NCBI GenBank assembly: GCA_006503535.1
Contig: QYRS01000006.1
Span: 1,922,001 to 1,986,000, forward strand
Reading direction: 5' to 3'
Source of the DNA: Arthrinium phaeospermum
Lineage: Eukaryota > Ascomycota > Sordariomycetes > Amphisphaeriales > Apiosporaceae
DNA length: 64,000 bases
The position numbers were made by a program, and so were the translations under genes. The notes under the pieces are model-generated. The model made no database searches. It saw only the letters and a list, made by a program, of their open reading frames with translations, and was not told where the DNA came from. Positions 1 through 12,056 of the stretch are shown here, in pieces (the stretch's first letter is position 1; every line of letters starts with the position of its first letter).

Positions 1-1377
1 GATACTTACTAGATTAGGGAAGATCTTGTCATTGACAACTTTTGGCGGGAGACGGTCAATCATAAGGGGCAGATTATCCAGCAGGCAGACTCGGATCGCA
101 CGATCAGGATTGCCAAACAGCCTGACTACCACTGGCTGAACTCGCGCCTCGAAGTCGTCACTGGAGAGCTTCGTGGTTATCTTCATAACCACACCGAAGG
201 CCTTCGGGCCGCCACCACCAAACTCGACAGACTTGAGCAGCTCCGGTAGCACCTTCATCTTGAAGAAGTCTTCGGGGAAGTCGTCGGTCAAGGAGTCAAG
301 GTCGCTCAAGAATGCCTCCCTCTCCTCTTCCGACTTCATGCCCAGGTTGTCGATTCCATCCGTCAGCTTGATTAAGGGGCTGTCGAAAAAGCCCCCAGTT
401 CTTTGCCCCTGTTGTAAGAAAGCACCGACCGTGATCCTTGCCTTCGGGGTGGCGTTGACTAGTCGCTTGTAGCTCGCATGCATGGCTGGCGGTATGCCTT
501 TGGTCTGACCCGCTTGGTCGGCACCAACAAAATCGCCGTTGAAGACCTCGTAGATCAGGGTACCGTAGTTGTAGGCATCGATAGAAGAGTGCGGGTTCTT
601 CTTGATGGAATCCCAGCCGCCGCGAGCGACTTCTGGAGGCGCATATCTCCCCGAGTCGGGCACCAAGCTTCCGTATGTGTATAAGACGGCATCGTCGTCC
701 TTAACATTACTCAAGACTTCGAAGCCACCTAACTTCCACTCTCCGCTCTCGGAAGTGTATACTGAAGCGATCTTGAGGTTGCCGTGTATCGAGGAGCCTT
801 CGTCGTTGATGAATTTGATCGTGCGCTTGGACAAGTTAGTAAATGTCGCAATTTCGAGAAGGCGCCGCTCGATGGCAAACGTACTGCAACGCTATAGAGA
901 CCCCATTTTATGGTTTCCGGGCTCAAGCTCTTCCTCTTAATATGCCACCGCAATGGAACAACGCGCTCGGTCGCAATGTAGATATAGGTTTCGGTCTGTA
1001 AAAGGATTCGTGAGCATTGGCATTCGTGGCGGGTTCGTCTAGTCGTTCTTCCGTACCTCGACCGCGTCCAAAACTTTGATCACGCCAGGGTGTCGCATCG
1101 TGCGCAGCTTCTTGAGCGCATTCTTGGCGAGGGTCAATCGGCTCTTGTTTGCGACAGCATCGAAGGAGAAGATACTGCAATTGCTGCCATCTTCCTATAT
1201 CCATTGTCAGCTTTGGGCATTTGCAAATTGCCGGTCACTTCAGAGTCTACTAACTCGTTTCGTGCCATTGTATAGCGTCCAGATGGAAGAGTCGATGTCG
1301 ACCTTGTCGCCAAAGGAGTACGGGAACGGGGGCCCTTGAGCAATGGCAGAGGCCACTGCAGATTTGAGAAAGTTCAT
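1..1377 (-). CDS. cex1: Scy1/SCYL1-family pseudokinase (Cex1-like), 5' part
   Basis: N-terminal part of a Scy1/Cex1 protein, a catalytically dead kinase followed by HEAT-type repeats. By family knowledge these work in COPI/Golgi trafficking and nuclear tRNA export. Exons I can join: 1377-1255, 1194-1057, 995-885, 825-10, with a further donor (GTAAGT on the minus strand) at position 9, so the gene runs off the window. The start gives MNFLKSAVASAIAQGPPF, the usual opening of the family. Pseudokinase status is visible: the catalytic-loop HRD region reads IHGNLK and the DFG region reads LGGFEV. The activation-segment equivalent RYAPPE and the IDAYNYG helix are kept. About 435 residues are present; the 3' half is missing. 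Confidence 0.92.
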
Positions 1378-2740
1378 GCTGGCCGGTCGTGTCACATGCG
1401 CAAAAGGTCGGGCTGTCGCAGGAAAATGAAACAAAAACAAACAGAGTCCTCGTGAAACAGAGAAAGGTTGGCAGAATGAATAGTATGAGGCCGGTATTAT
1501 TAGTTGTTGCTCCTTTTGGGTGGCAGAATAGCTTCAGGCTTCTGGCAAGCTGTCACTAATTGATGGGTCATCGACACTGCGCTCACTCCTTTTCCACACT
1601 ATGGTGGCCCCCAAGAATGCTGCAGGCAGACGCTAAGTCCACCCCGCACTAAGACCAACCGAGAAGGCGGTAAAACAAAAATGGGCTGCCACATGCTTGG
1701 AGGGTAAGCTCCCATGATAGCTTCAAGTAAAGTATACCAGGCAACTTATAAATGCTTATTGGCGACACCATGTTGTTCCCCTTCGTACCAGTAATTGCAT
1801 TCAATCCGCTGTAGAGTTTGTTCCTTTTGAAAAGTATGCATGCAATTATACGAGGCACGAGGATATTATGTGACTAGCACCAAGCACCAATCTACTACAT
1901 AATCATAATTATAAGAACCCAAGACGGCGCGGTGAAGTAATCTTCGACGCCGGCACATATACATCCGCCTCGGGGGTTGATGTTTAAGACTTCCATGAAT
2001 CCTAACGGAGCCGGGCGTCTTGCAAGCAGTAGGTAGGTATCAATACAGTGGTCAGCTCTGCTGCCTTCCGCATCTACGAATCTTAACTCAAGACTGTTTA
2101 CGACTTTTCCAGGAGCCATCTAGAAGCATGCAATGTCTTTACTAGACCCTGATACCTTCCGTCTCAGGCTTTCGATGCTCTCTCTACGGCTCAGTGATTG
2201 AGCTGTATCAATCTTCATCGTAACGACTTACCCCACAGGTGCACCAAGGGCAAGACCAGGAACCAATCAGCCTAATGAGCACTTCTGGGGCCTGCCCAAT
2301 CCGGATCGATCTCATAAACCAAACAGAGTCTGATGGTCCTGCATATAGTTCCTATACCCATCAGATGCAAGATCAGGGGTAAAGTAGCTCAACGACGACA
2401 TGACGGATTAATAGAGGGTCTTGAGCTGGTACGATCGAGAGACCCCCACATGTAGGGCTGAGTGTCGAAGTCTAACTCCCACCCCACCTTTCTCATTTTT
2501 GCTTGTCCCGCCCGAAGTCGGCAGGATCTCACGAAGGCGGGAACACCCTAGATTCTGTGTGAGTAACAAAGGTTTCAAGGAGCGAACGGCCTGATTGCTA
2601 CCGGTTGGATACGGAATCTTTCGGCGCGGAGATAAACAACCTGTTCTGATACGTGGCCTCTCTTTCTGCAATCCCCGTCATAGTTTTTCTATACCTCCCG
2701 TTCGGGTATCGGTGTGCGTGCGCATTGCGACTGCGACAAA
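1378..2740. other. Divergent intergenic region
   Basis: Lies between the minus-strand pseudokinase gene and plus-strand homoserine kinase, so it carries both promoters. Only short, low-quality reading frames on both strands. I see no RNA gene or repeat. Confidence 0.6.
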
Positions 2741-3973
2741 ATGGAGACCTTCACCATCCGAGCCCCCTGCTCGTCAGCCAACATCGGCCCTGGCTTCGAC
2801 GTCATTGGACTGGCCCTGTCCATATACCTCGAGCTGACCGTCACCATTGACCGGTCCAAGACCTCCTCGCAGGAACCCCTGAACTGCAGAATCACCTACG
2901 AGGGCCAAGGCGCTGAGACGGGCGAGGTACCCCTCGACCCCTCCGCCAACCTTCTCACCCGCGTCGCTCTCTACGTCCTGAGATGCCATGACCAGCGAGC
3001 CTTCCCCGTTGAAACCCATGTGCACATCAACAACCCCATCCCGCTCGGAGGCGGCCTGGGTTCCTCTGGTGCTGCGGTCGTGGCCGGTGTGCTGCTGGGC
3101 AACACAGTGGGCAAATTGAACTTGACCCATGAGCGCCTGTTTGACTTCTGTCTTATGATTGGTGCGCCGCCCCATTGCTGCCCTTATTTCGATTTAGGAA
3201 ACACCCAAGTGACTAACATAACCCCCCAGAACGTCATCCCGACAACGTCGGTGCCGCACTCTTTGGAGGTTTCGTCGGCACGTACCTCAAGCCGTTGGCA
3301 CCGGAGGATGTCGCACGTGTTGAGATCCCCCTGAGCGAGGTTCTCCCCGCGCCAGCAGGTGGAGAGGATACCGGCAAGAGCCCGCCCGTGCCGCCCTTCG
3401 GCATCGGCCACCACATCAAGTTCCCCTGGTCCAAGGAGATCAAGGCCATCGCCATCATGCCCGCGTTCGAGGTGCCGACGGCCAAGGCGCGCGAGGTCCT
3501 GCCGACGCACTACCCGCGCCAGGACGTGACGTTCAACCTCCAGCGCATCGCGCTCCTGCCCGTCGCGCTCGGCCAGTCCCCGCCCGACCCCGACATGATC
3601 TACCTCGCCATGCAGGACAAGCTTCACCAGCAGTACCGCCAGACGCTCATCCCCGGCCTCGGCGACATCATCGCGTCCATGTCCCCCTCCACCCAGCCCG
3701 GTCTTCTCGGAGTCTGCCTTTCGGGCGCTGGCCCCACCATCCTGGCGCTCGCCACAAGTAAGTCCACACCCAGCGCACTCACTACAGCCCGCAACCAACA
3801 ATTGCGCATGGAACGGAGGGGAAGAATGTTCGGAACACATGCTAATGTTCTATCGCGCAGGCAACTTTGAGGAAATCGCCGACAGGATTATCTCGAGGTT
3901 CAAGCAGGAAAACATCGAGTGCAAGTGGAAAGTATTAGAACCCGCCGAGGGCGCCAAGGTCATCCAAGGCTAG
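2741..3973 (+). CDS. THR1: Homoserine kinase
   Basis: GHMP-superfamily kinase that phosphorylates L-homoserine with ATP to O-phosphohomoserine, the step before threonine synthase. Exons 2741-3161, 3230-3757 and 3861-3973 join to 353 residues, close to the usual length of about 357. The first intron has CTAAC upstream of its acceptor and splits the Glu codon of IERHPDN; joining restores the conserved ERHPDNVGAALFGG block. The nucleotide-binding motif PIPLGGGLGSSGAA lies near residues 99-112, the N-terminal PCSSANIGPGFD near 9-20, and the C-terminal GHMP motif CLSGAGPTI is present. The start codon ATG follows ACAAA. Single biosynthetic gene, not in a cluster. Confidence 0.96.
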
Positions 3974-5214
3974 CCAGGGATAGACCCGTCCCTCGCATAC
4001 ATGAAATAGAGCCTCTTCAAAACATCGCTAACCCCCATTATCGCTTCGGCATCACGTTGTGATTGTATCTGCTTCTGGTTTAATGGCGTGCCCCTTTCAA
4101 ACTCACATCACCGTACACGTTTCCCTGTCTCGCCTGCGCCGCGACATTCCGTACCCAGATCTATCGTAATTCCACCGTCGACGGCCTAGGTACACCGGTC
4201 TCCCAGAACCACCTGCGAAGTATCGCATGGCACATAATTGCGCCGAGTTGTATGAATACCTCCCGTGGTGGTGGCGGCGGTGATGGCGTTGATGGCGATG
4301 ATGCTGTTGATGGCGTTGATGGCGATGATGGCGTTGATGGCGATGATGCCTTTGATGGCGACTAGAGCTTCGCGGCATGTTTATCATACGTTCATATGTG
4401 AGGGAGCTGGCAGTGTCGCCGAACACGATATAGGTTGCCCTGATTGCGACCTTTACTTGTTTTTTCACTTATATTCCCTATGTAATGGGACACCTTTACA
4501 GGTCGGCTGGGACAGTGCTGTCTCAAGCCTAGGTTTTATAGCATTCTGTGCCTAATAATTGTGAAGAAAACACAGTAATGGGTGCCATTACTGCCAGTAC
4601 AGCTGAGATAGTGACAAAAATGGCTTCGCCAACCGTCTTCATAACTCAAACTCTCAATGTTCCCAAAGCGGGTATATCATGGTTCACAGGGTACTGAACA
4701 TGTATATGGGATTCCTCTTCCACAAGAAGCCTGCGTCATTCATTGAGGAGGGAACCATATTCACCAAACCAATCCGACTGTCATTTCCACTACATTATGA
4801 AGTGAATACTTTTATGACCAACACTTGATGGTCTGTAGGGGGGCTCCCTGTCATTGCCCCAAGACGTACTTATGTATAATGAGAAACCAATTCATGAATA
4901 ACAAAACCCTACAACATCGAGTGCCGGAGCGAGGCGGCTCCTCAAGTAGCCATTTCCGGTTCAGCTGTCGCCGTACTGAACAACGTAGTACCTAATAGCT
5001 GTGCATCGCAGGTCAGTTGGCAGGTAATATACTGAGGGTCAAGGATTCGATGAATGGGGATCCTTTAACTCACTCGTAGCAGTTGGGTGTGGTACCCGTC
5101 GGGGTGGTTTTGTCTTCTCGATGTTCCTAACAAGACTGTGTCTCCTCTAATTCCAGAATGGTTGACGGAGCCAGTCATTGAGGTTTGACTAAACCCTCCT
5201 TCCTTGGAGAGCAA
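3974..5214. other. Intergenic region with a minisatellite
   Basis: Convergent region between homoserine kinase and the APH-fold gene. Apart from the 9-bp repeat at 4282-4362 I see nothing. A 121-codon minus-strand frame across the repeat (His/Arg-rich) is an artefact of the repeat. Confidence 0.6.
4282..4362. repeat. 9-bp minisatellite, nine units
   Basis: Nine consecutive 9-bp units of the form GATGGCGTT / GATGGCGAT with a few substitutions, 81 bp in all. A less regular GGTGG/GGCGG stretch precedes it. No coding role is supported. Confidence 0.85.
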
Positions 5215-6462
5215 TTAGGCCTGCCTCTTTGCACAACGCGATAATAAGTGTGTCAAGTCGCTGGAGGATGGGAGCAATGATCTCGCCCTGTCAAGCAACT
5301 CGTCTCCCGCCTCCGACGTCCACTCCTCCCCTATGGCGTTCTTGAAGGTCGATACGAATTCATCAGTCGTGCAGCCTATATTGTGGTCCCACAGCAGCCA
5401 CTCCGGTACGACTCGAGTTGCGAATCTGGGGACGAAAGAAGCTCTGTCCCAGTCGACCACGCCGGTGATCACGGGGATGTCGTCGTCTGTGAAGTCGACC
5501 ATGATATTTCCAGGATGAAGATCGGGGTGGTGGAGGCAGATGATGTCGTTCTTCGAGTTGATGAGTTTACTTTTCACCACGCTCTTTAGAACCTCCTTCT
5601 CAGCCTTGTACGTAGCGATATCAACCGCTCCACCCTCGGTGCGGTAAAAGCGCCTCAAGATGTGCGCATGCATGATGACCTCAGCAGATAGCCCGGGTGG
5701 ATCACGTTGAAGTCGGTCGAGCAGTAACATTTTGTCTTTGTTCTTCAGCCACACAGGTTCAGGCCCACATGATATGGGGTCATCCGGGGTACCGAGTGGC
5801 TGCAGGAAGATGAAGTCCTCGACATTGCTGTGGCCCTGTATGAAGCCCTTTTGGTGAACCATGATGTCTCCGGCAACGGAACTAGTGACGGACTCCAGCT
5901 CGAGGTAAAGAGTTGCTAACTGGGCGGCGACGATGTGTTTCTGCTCGTCCGTAAGGTAGTCGTCCCAGATCTTGTCGAGCGATTCCCCGGGGATTCTGGT
6001 GAGAATGATGTAACCAAACCCCAAGGGGTTGTTTCTTGTCGTGTCGTATTTGATGACCCTTGGGATTTTGGAATTCAGGCTCGTGTACGTTTCCAGGTAC
6101 TGAAGAATTGCGACTGTCGGTAGTACAAATTCCTGTCCGGATGTGATGCGTATGACCAGATCGTGGTGAATTACTTGGCCTCCGCTGGTTTCGTCTCTTT
6201 CCAGGAAGGACAGGCCAAAGACTCGGTTGGAACCCCCCTCAGCAAGATACTCGATCTCGATTGTATCGGCAATGACCGAGGGCCACAGGTGTCGGCAGAG
6301 GGCAGCTGATCGAGGAAATCCTTCGCCCGGTTCGGCCAGCAGCGCGGGATCGTTGAGCGTTTGGTAATCGCTGGTAGGTTGGGTTCTTGGTAGAGGCATA
6401 TTAACACGCCAAGTGTGTTTCTTGCGTGGGTTGTGCATCTTCTGGGAATCGATCGGGTTCAT
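5215..6462 (-). CDS. APH-fold phosphotransferase family protein
   Basis: Single-exon 415-residue protein of the aminoglycoside/choline phosphotransferase (APH) superfamily, a large fungal family whose substrates are mostly unknown. Visible landmarks: a glycine-bearing N-lobe turn (LAEGGSNRVF, near 73-82), hinge region ILTRIPGES (near 153-161), the Brenner motif HHPDLHPGNI with His312, Asp314 (catalytic base) and Asn319, and the Mg-binding aspartate in GVVDWD (Asp337). All catalytic residues are present, so activity is plausible. The first Met is used here; a second in-frame Met (MPLPRTQ, residue 22) could be the true start because the family domain begins after it. Confidence 0.85.
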   Translation of the reverse strand: MNPIDSQKMHNPRKKHTWRVNMPLPRTQPTSDYQTLNDPALLAEPGEGFPRSAALCRHLWPSVIADTIEIEYLAEGGSNRVFGLSFLERDETSGGQVIHHDLVIRITSGQEFVLPTVAILQYLETYTSLNSKIPRVIKYDTTRNNPLGFGYIILTRIPGESLDKIWDDYLTDEQKHIVAAQLATLYLELESVTSSVAGDIMVHQKGFIQGHSNVEDFIFLQPLGTPDDPISCGPEPVWLKNKDKMLLLDRLQRDPPGLSAEVIMHAHILRRFYRTEGGAVDIATYKAEKEVLKSVVKSKLINSKNDIICLHHPDLHPGNIMVDFTDDDIPVITGVVDWDRASFVPRFATRVVPEWLLWDHNIGCTTDEFVSTFKNAIGEEWTSEAGDELLDRARSLLPSSSDLTHLLSRCAKRQA

Positions 6463-8329
6463 TCTGGAGAATCTGCGCAGAGAAATCGTTTCTGTTGATT
6501 TGGTGTTGATTGATTTTGGGCAATTGATCCTATTTTCTTGGTTTAGGCGAGAACAGAAAAAGTCATAGGAACCTGTACCTGTTGTGAATTTTGTCTATCG
6601 GTATGTACTTTATAACCGCTGTATTGAATGCTTTACTATTTTCAGGGTTTCGCCAGCTTATAAAGCAGCTCTAGGAGTAGGCGCTCGGTACAACTATACA
6701 ACCCCAGCTCACATCGATGCCCGTCTGGTTGGCGTAGACCGCCCCGAGCCCCGTAAGCGTGGTGATCAAGCAACCTGCGTTTTGAAGAGCGATACCCATT
6801 GCAGATGGCTTATATGATCTCCGGCTAGATATGTATTTACCACTGTACGTAGACAGTTATTTGGAACATGATGATAAGAAGACAAACGATACGCGATTGC
6901 GCCATGACTGGACGTGTCAACGGGCAAACTGTTCATGACAATAGTATATAATTGTTTCAACACCCTATCGCTCGGACTCAATCAGCTTTACTATGCACTA
7001 CTGCACTTTCTAGTCATTTCTGCTTCTGTTACGATGTACATCAGGTAAACTCGCATTGCTTGGATCCCCAGCCTCCCTGTCAACTGCCCACATTGCTTTG
7101 TACCCTCTTCCAAGACATCGTTGCAATACGCACACCAGATATTTGGGATGGAATTGTTTTCCTGCTGGGTTTTCATAGAAACATGGCAGTGATATGAAGT
7201 GGATGTATTTCGCCATCCGGGATGAGATAAGCCCTGGTCTTCCATCATAGCAATATGAGGACATGGATTCCCCTTTCTTCAAATTGCCCTCATACCTTCG
7301 ATGCCTGGCCCTCCTCTGAATTGGGTATCACGAGATAGTGCATTTAAATCTTTCAGCACTCTTTGTTGTTGTAAGCTTCACAATGTAACTTTTGGTCGAT
7401 ACCTGGGTATCATCCACAACACTCTCCTCCTTACACTTTTCACATTCTTTCTCCTCATCCGTGCGTCTCTGGTGTAATCACAATGCATAGGCGCGACAGC
7501 AACTGGGACATTCCATGACCCTTATATCAACACCCTTGATGCATTTGAACACACGACAGGTACCTCTATCTCCCACTTCCCCCAACAACTATAACACACT
7601 GTTTGGCTAGCTACGAGGCAGTGTGTAGATTTGTCTCGTTTCTTTCAGTGCCCTGTTCAGCTAAAGGATGAATAGGGGTCCTTCGTAGCGTCTCATGTAC
7701 TGAGAGGATCCTTGCCCACTGCTTATGCTTTACATGCGTGTCTAGGTTCCTCGGTCAAGCAAGTACTGTCAATAGCCACGACTCTACACTCGTTACAAGG
7801 ACAGCAGCTGGTTGTTCTGATGTACCAGAGTCAATTGAGATACTTGAAACCTAAAGCGACGTTCTGTATCACTTTCCACATTGCATTAGACTCTAGAATC
7901 TTAGGGGTCATGCAATCGGGTTCTTTTAACTCATGAGAGACGACTGGAGAAAATAGAAACTTGGAGAACAACTTTATGCATTACCCCTTTGTGTGGGTCT
8001 GGTCACCTCCTCGCCAAACTCGGGCTGATATCATTGCCTCTGTAATAGGATATGATTGGCCGGCACATAAGCACTACGTCCATATCCTTAGAAGATTTAC
8101 TATGTACTGGGGCCTTGTCAGCTTGCCAGCCAATTGTTGGCCATGATAAGTGCTGCTCACAGGTTCAGCGTTACATAAGTGTCTGCCTGTATGAGAGGGT
8201 CAAAAACCCAGATCTGCCTCGCCCGGTTTCTCTTGTCCATTCCATCCCAACACCACTACTATCTGGACGTCTTCAGTATCTGAAACTCATCACATCAGCA
8301 AGTTTCGCCAATAGGGTACACCAAACAAC
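6463..8329. other. Intergenic region, about 1.9 kb
   Basis: Divergent promoters for the APH gene (minus) and the 7-TM gene (plus). Only short frames without protein-like character. No RNA gene, repeat or transposon remnant recognised. Confidence 0.55.
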
Positions 8330-9969
8330 ATGGTCGACGCAGAAAATGACTTGCAATTCTTACCTGGCAGCAGTGACAGATTGAACTATGCTCGATCGTG
8401 TGATCGCTTCATAAGATACAGGCAAGCTGAGGGGCCTGCTAGAATGGAAACGCTGATTGAATACCTTGGATCAATCTTGCCTCCCGATTCACCCTACGGA
8501 TTCCCGCCATCAGATGGATCTTACCAGCCATCCTTGCCACCCTTCGCATGGAGGGCGATTCTGACATGGTACCATCATCTGGAATTCGAGCATTTCAACG
8601 CCACGAAGCCAGGCGATGATCACGTGTCAGGGATGGATTGGGGAAGCTACGCAATCTGGAGGGTCGCCAAGGCAGATACAGCCTGCATGGAGCGGGCGTG
8701 TCTTGCGTTGTCTGCTGGAACCAACGAGGTCGATCCAGACTTGGCTGGCATTGGCGTAAGTCGTCGCTATTGCCTCTTTGATAAATGCATTCCAACTATA
8801 TGATTCTGCAATTACAGATACAGCTTTAGCTAAGAAAAGCATCACAGGTCTTGAGCTCGTACTGCATGGAAGCCGCGCTGGTGACAGGTTTCTTCCTCAT
8901 GCTTGTACTCCTGCCACGGATCAACAAAGGAGGGTCGTCGAATCCTGTGTCTCTCGTCATCGCGAGAGCGGTGGATGTGCACCGCGGGTCACTGTACGAC
9001 ATGTTCCTCGGCGCGAGCATACTGTGCTTCGGCATTCAGCTTGCGACCATGAGGCTCTATGGCGCCAGAGGGACCGGGGCGCCCCTTTACTTCCTCGTCA
9101 ATACCCTGGTATCATCCTTCGCCTTCCTGCCGCTCCTGGCGCTGTGCTGCCTTGCGGACGCGACGACCCACGTTCGCATCCGCTCCTGGTACTTCCGGGT
9201 CTCGACATTCCTGCTCTATTGCATGTGGGTTGTGGTGATCTGGCTAACGCTCGTGAACCATGCCAACTTGAGCTTCATATTCTTACTGATTGACCCTGAA
9301 CAGAAGACCAAGTCCGTAATCGGGGAAATTGTGTATGAATTAGACTGGAATCTGAAAGACTACTGCGACTACCAGCTCAACGCGAGCATCGGGTATTTGA
9401 AGTTGGCGGTGGTATGCGTCTGGGCTGTCATGATAATGCCACTGGGGATGTGCGTCATGGTAGGCACTGTGCGTCTCATAAACCGGTTGCGAGGTAGCAA
9501 AAGTAACGCAGTGTCGCGGCTGGCATCGGGCCTCTTTCACTTCGTGCTACCTCTTTTCTGTCTTGTCGGCATGTGGACAATACTCGGGTTGATCCTGCAC
9601 ATCCGTGGCGTTCTCACCGCGGCATCGGAGGATAAACTGTCCAGAATCGAAATCAACAAATGGGAGGTCGGGCAAATCCTGGCAACTCTGACTTGGGTCC
9701 CAGTCGTGATCGAAATGGGACGTATTGCAGCAGGTCAGGACTCGATGCATTCACTATCTGTCTTCTGTTGCTGGCGACCTAGCTGTCATTTCCTGTTAGT
9801 GGGGTTAAGAGCTATGGGTGTTCGACATGTGGCGGGGGATGAGGAAAATAAACTGCCCATTTACAAGCCTGAGGTGCCTGGAGGAAACGGCAGCTACAGC
9901 GGCTCTCATACCGATTTCAGCGAGGGTAATATCCAACTAGCCCCCTTAACCCACCAGCCGCCAAAGTAG
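8330..9969 (+). CDS. Multi-pass membrane protein of unknown function (7 TM)
   Basis: Not recognised beyond being an integral membrane protein. Exon 1 8330-8755 is soluble (142 residues, rich in aromatic and acidic residues). An intron 8756-8847 (GTAAGT donor, CACAG acceptor) joins it in frame to an exon with seven hydrophobic segments separated by short loops, e.g. near EAALVTGFF, GASILCFGIQL, FLVNTLVSSFAF, TFLLYCMWVVVIW, LKLAVVCVWAVMIM, FHFVLPLFCLVGMW and ILATLTWVPVVIEM. A second possible intron at 9734-9799 is 66 bp, so both spliced (493 aa) and unspliced (515 aa) forms stay in frame. The C-terminal tail is polar. Start chosen for its good ATG context (AACATGG). The seven segments resemble fungal GPCR-like proteins, but no diagnostic motif is visible. 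Confidence 0.75.
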
Positions 9970-10211
9970 CCATTAACAGCATGGCAATAAACCGGGAAAT
10001 CAATTGTACCAAACAAAGACTTTCTTACGTTGCAAACAATCTGCATGGTTCCTCGGATGTATCCCAGTTGTTCCCATCTACTAGATTTCACAATGAATTA
10101 GGAATAGAAACCAAGCGTGCATTTATTCATTCAATCCTGGCCCTGGCCTGCTATCTTGCTGAGCTTCTCAGAACCACTGCACTGATTGCTTCCGCTCCCC
10201 ATTAGCTCCGA

Positions 10212-11126
10212 TTAGACCTCCAAACCACCGTTATCACCCTTGCGTAGCTTGTACAAAAGATCCGTCCTGATGGTGTATTTCGTGCCCGCCACGACATTGT
10301 CACCCGAGTGGTAGAGCCGGCGGTGCTGAAAGATCAAGACGCGGCCGGTCTTGGGGTGGACGTCGAGCCGGCGCTTCTCGTCGGTCGAGAGGAAGGTGGT
10401 GGCGCCGCCCTCGAGCTCGGTGGCGTCCTTGTCCGCCTCGGCGGCCTCAGCCTTGGAGTCGTTGAGGTAGATGTGCACGGTGTAGTGGGTGCGGTAGACG
10501 GTGCCGTCGTCCTCCTTGGTGCTGTAGGGCCCGTCGCAGTGGGGCGCGAAGAACTGGCCGCCGCGGTACTTGAGGCAGCGCATCCGCTTGTTGACGCCGT
10601 GGAAGTCCCACCACGTCTGCTGCTTCCCCGGCTTCGTGACCCCCAGCAGCGCCTCGCCCGTGATCGACCCCAGCGTGTCCATGATGCCCGGCACCTGCGC
10701 GATCCGCGCCCAGATCCGGTCCACGACCTCCTGGTTGTCCCAGATGATCCGGTCGCTGTTGCGGTAGCTCGTCTCCAGCACCTCGCGGCCGCCGCCCACG
10801 TTGACCATGGCCGGGCGCCAGGGGTTGCCGTCCTCGTCCTTGTCCTCGTCCCGCACGCTCGACTCGGCGAGCTGCAGGAGCATCGCGCACTCCGCAGGTG
10901 TGAGCACGTTGTCCAGCACGGCCGCGTAGCACGGCTCGTACTGGGGCAGGACCGTCTCCTTGAAGTTGATCACCTTGTAGCTGATGGAGTCGGCAGTGTG
11001 GCTTTCATCCCGTAGGAAGTCGTCTGGGATTGCGACATCCTTGGACTCGTAGGAGGTCACGACGGGAATTGGCTGTTTTCTTCGCTCCGGCTTCGTGTCC
11101 GGCTTGCCCAAAATGCCGGCCATCAT
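10212..11126 (-). CDS. Prolyl-4-hydroxylase-like 2OG-Fe(II) dioxygenase
   Basis: Intronless 304-residue protein with a P4Hc-type double-stranded beta-helix. It would use 2-oxoglutarate, O2 and Fe(II) to hydroxylate a substrate that cannot be named from sequence. Metal ligands are visible: His196 and Asp198 in FFAPHCDGPY and distal His273 in RRLYHSGD; a 2OG-anchoring basic residue follows in KYTIRTDL (Lys283 or Arg287). SRNSDRI-like residues (SYRNSDRI, 120-127) and the YRGGQ strand are typical of fungal members. No signal peptide, so cytosolic or nuclear. Third-position GC is very high compared with the neighbouring 7-TM gene. Confidence 0.88.
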   Translation of the reverse strand: MMAGILGKPDTKPERRKQPIPVVTSYESKDVAIPDDFLRDESHTADSISYKVINFKETVLPQYEPCYAAVLDNVLTPAECAMLLQLAESSVRDEDKDEDGNPWRPAMVNVGGGREVLETSYRNSDRIIWDNQEVVDRIWARIAQVPGIMDTLGSITGEALLGVTKPGKQQTWWDFHGVNKRMRCLKYRGGQFFAPHCDGPYSTKEDDGTVYRTHYTVHIYLNDSKAEAAEADKDATELEGGATTFLSTDEKRRLDVHPKTGRVLIFQHRRLYHSGDNVVAGTKYTIRTDLLYKLRKGDNGGLEV

Positions 11127-12056
11127 TTTCGGTTGCGAATGACTGATTCTCAGTTCAAATGCAGGTAGTGTTTGAGAATATTTGGTGAATGCGTGACGAC
11201 GGACTCCAAGTTGGAAAATAAAGAATTGTCCAGTACGGGAAGTTTAGGGCTGTTTGTTGCAGTTATGGCTTTGAGTCACTGTTGTTTTTGTAGCAGAGTG
11301 CTGCCTAAAACTAAGACCAATGGTCTGATTGAGATGGCGCAGCGTGCGAACCACTCTACTTAACCTGTAGGCTGTGCACGAGAGTGCCTAATTGCGCCTC
11401 CCACTAAGGTTGATGTCCATTAATCAATTGCAAAAGCTGTACAGCTATGAGGTTTTTGAATGGGCGTGCATACAGGCTTAGACGTTACCAAGCCTTGAAA
11501 GGGTACGAATGGCACGAATGGTACGCATGAAGATTCCTCAAGAAAGGCGCCATTGATTGAGTGGTCGTCATTTTGCGACGTGAATTAAGCCTAGGAAAAG
11601 AACGAAGGAACTCCGCCGATAACGAAACTAATCTCTGTCTCTGAAGAAACATTTGTTCGATTTATATGAGTTTTCACATGATGCAATGTGGTTTCAGTAT
11701 TGACGAGCTCACACTCTGACACCCTGCGGTCGTCGCCCGAGGGAAGTCATGTTGATCGGCCACCACCGACCATCAATCGCTAACAGATCGCTGCAATGCT
11801 GCACCGAATCACCGACCCCAGTCCTCGGTAATCGGGTACGGCGCCATTTCCTGGAGAACCCCGCGCAAACCCCAGGAACCATAAATACGTGTATGTAAAG
11901 ACCTGAGTAATGGGAAATGGACATATACCGAATAAAAGTCGAAAAAGCTCTCATTCCATCCATTGACGAATCTTTGAACCTTTGGCCAATTAAGTTGGCC
12001 TTATTTCCATCACCACCTTCCTTAAAGCGCGTATAAGCCCGAGAAAACCACCCACC
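11127..12056. other. Divergent intergenic region, about 0.9 kb
   Basis: Between the dioxygenase (minus) and the aldolase (plus). It holds their promoters; no further feature seen. Confidence 0.55.

Noticed and set aside
4103..4468. 121-codon minus-strand frame with His/Arg-rich repeats
   Set aside because: It is the reverse reading of the 9-bp minisatellite and has no codon or domain support.
10308..11015. 235-codon plus-strand frame opposite the dioxygenase
   Set aside because: Antisense shadow of a GC-rich true gene; Val/Leu/Arg-only composition.
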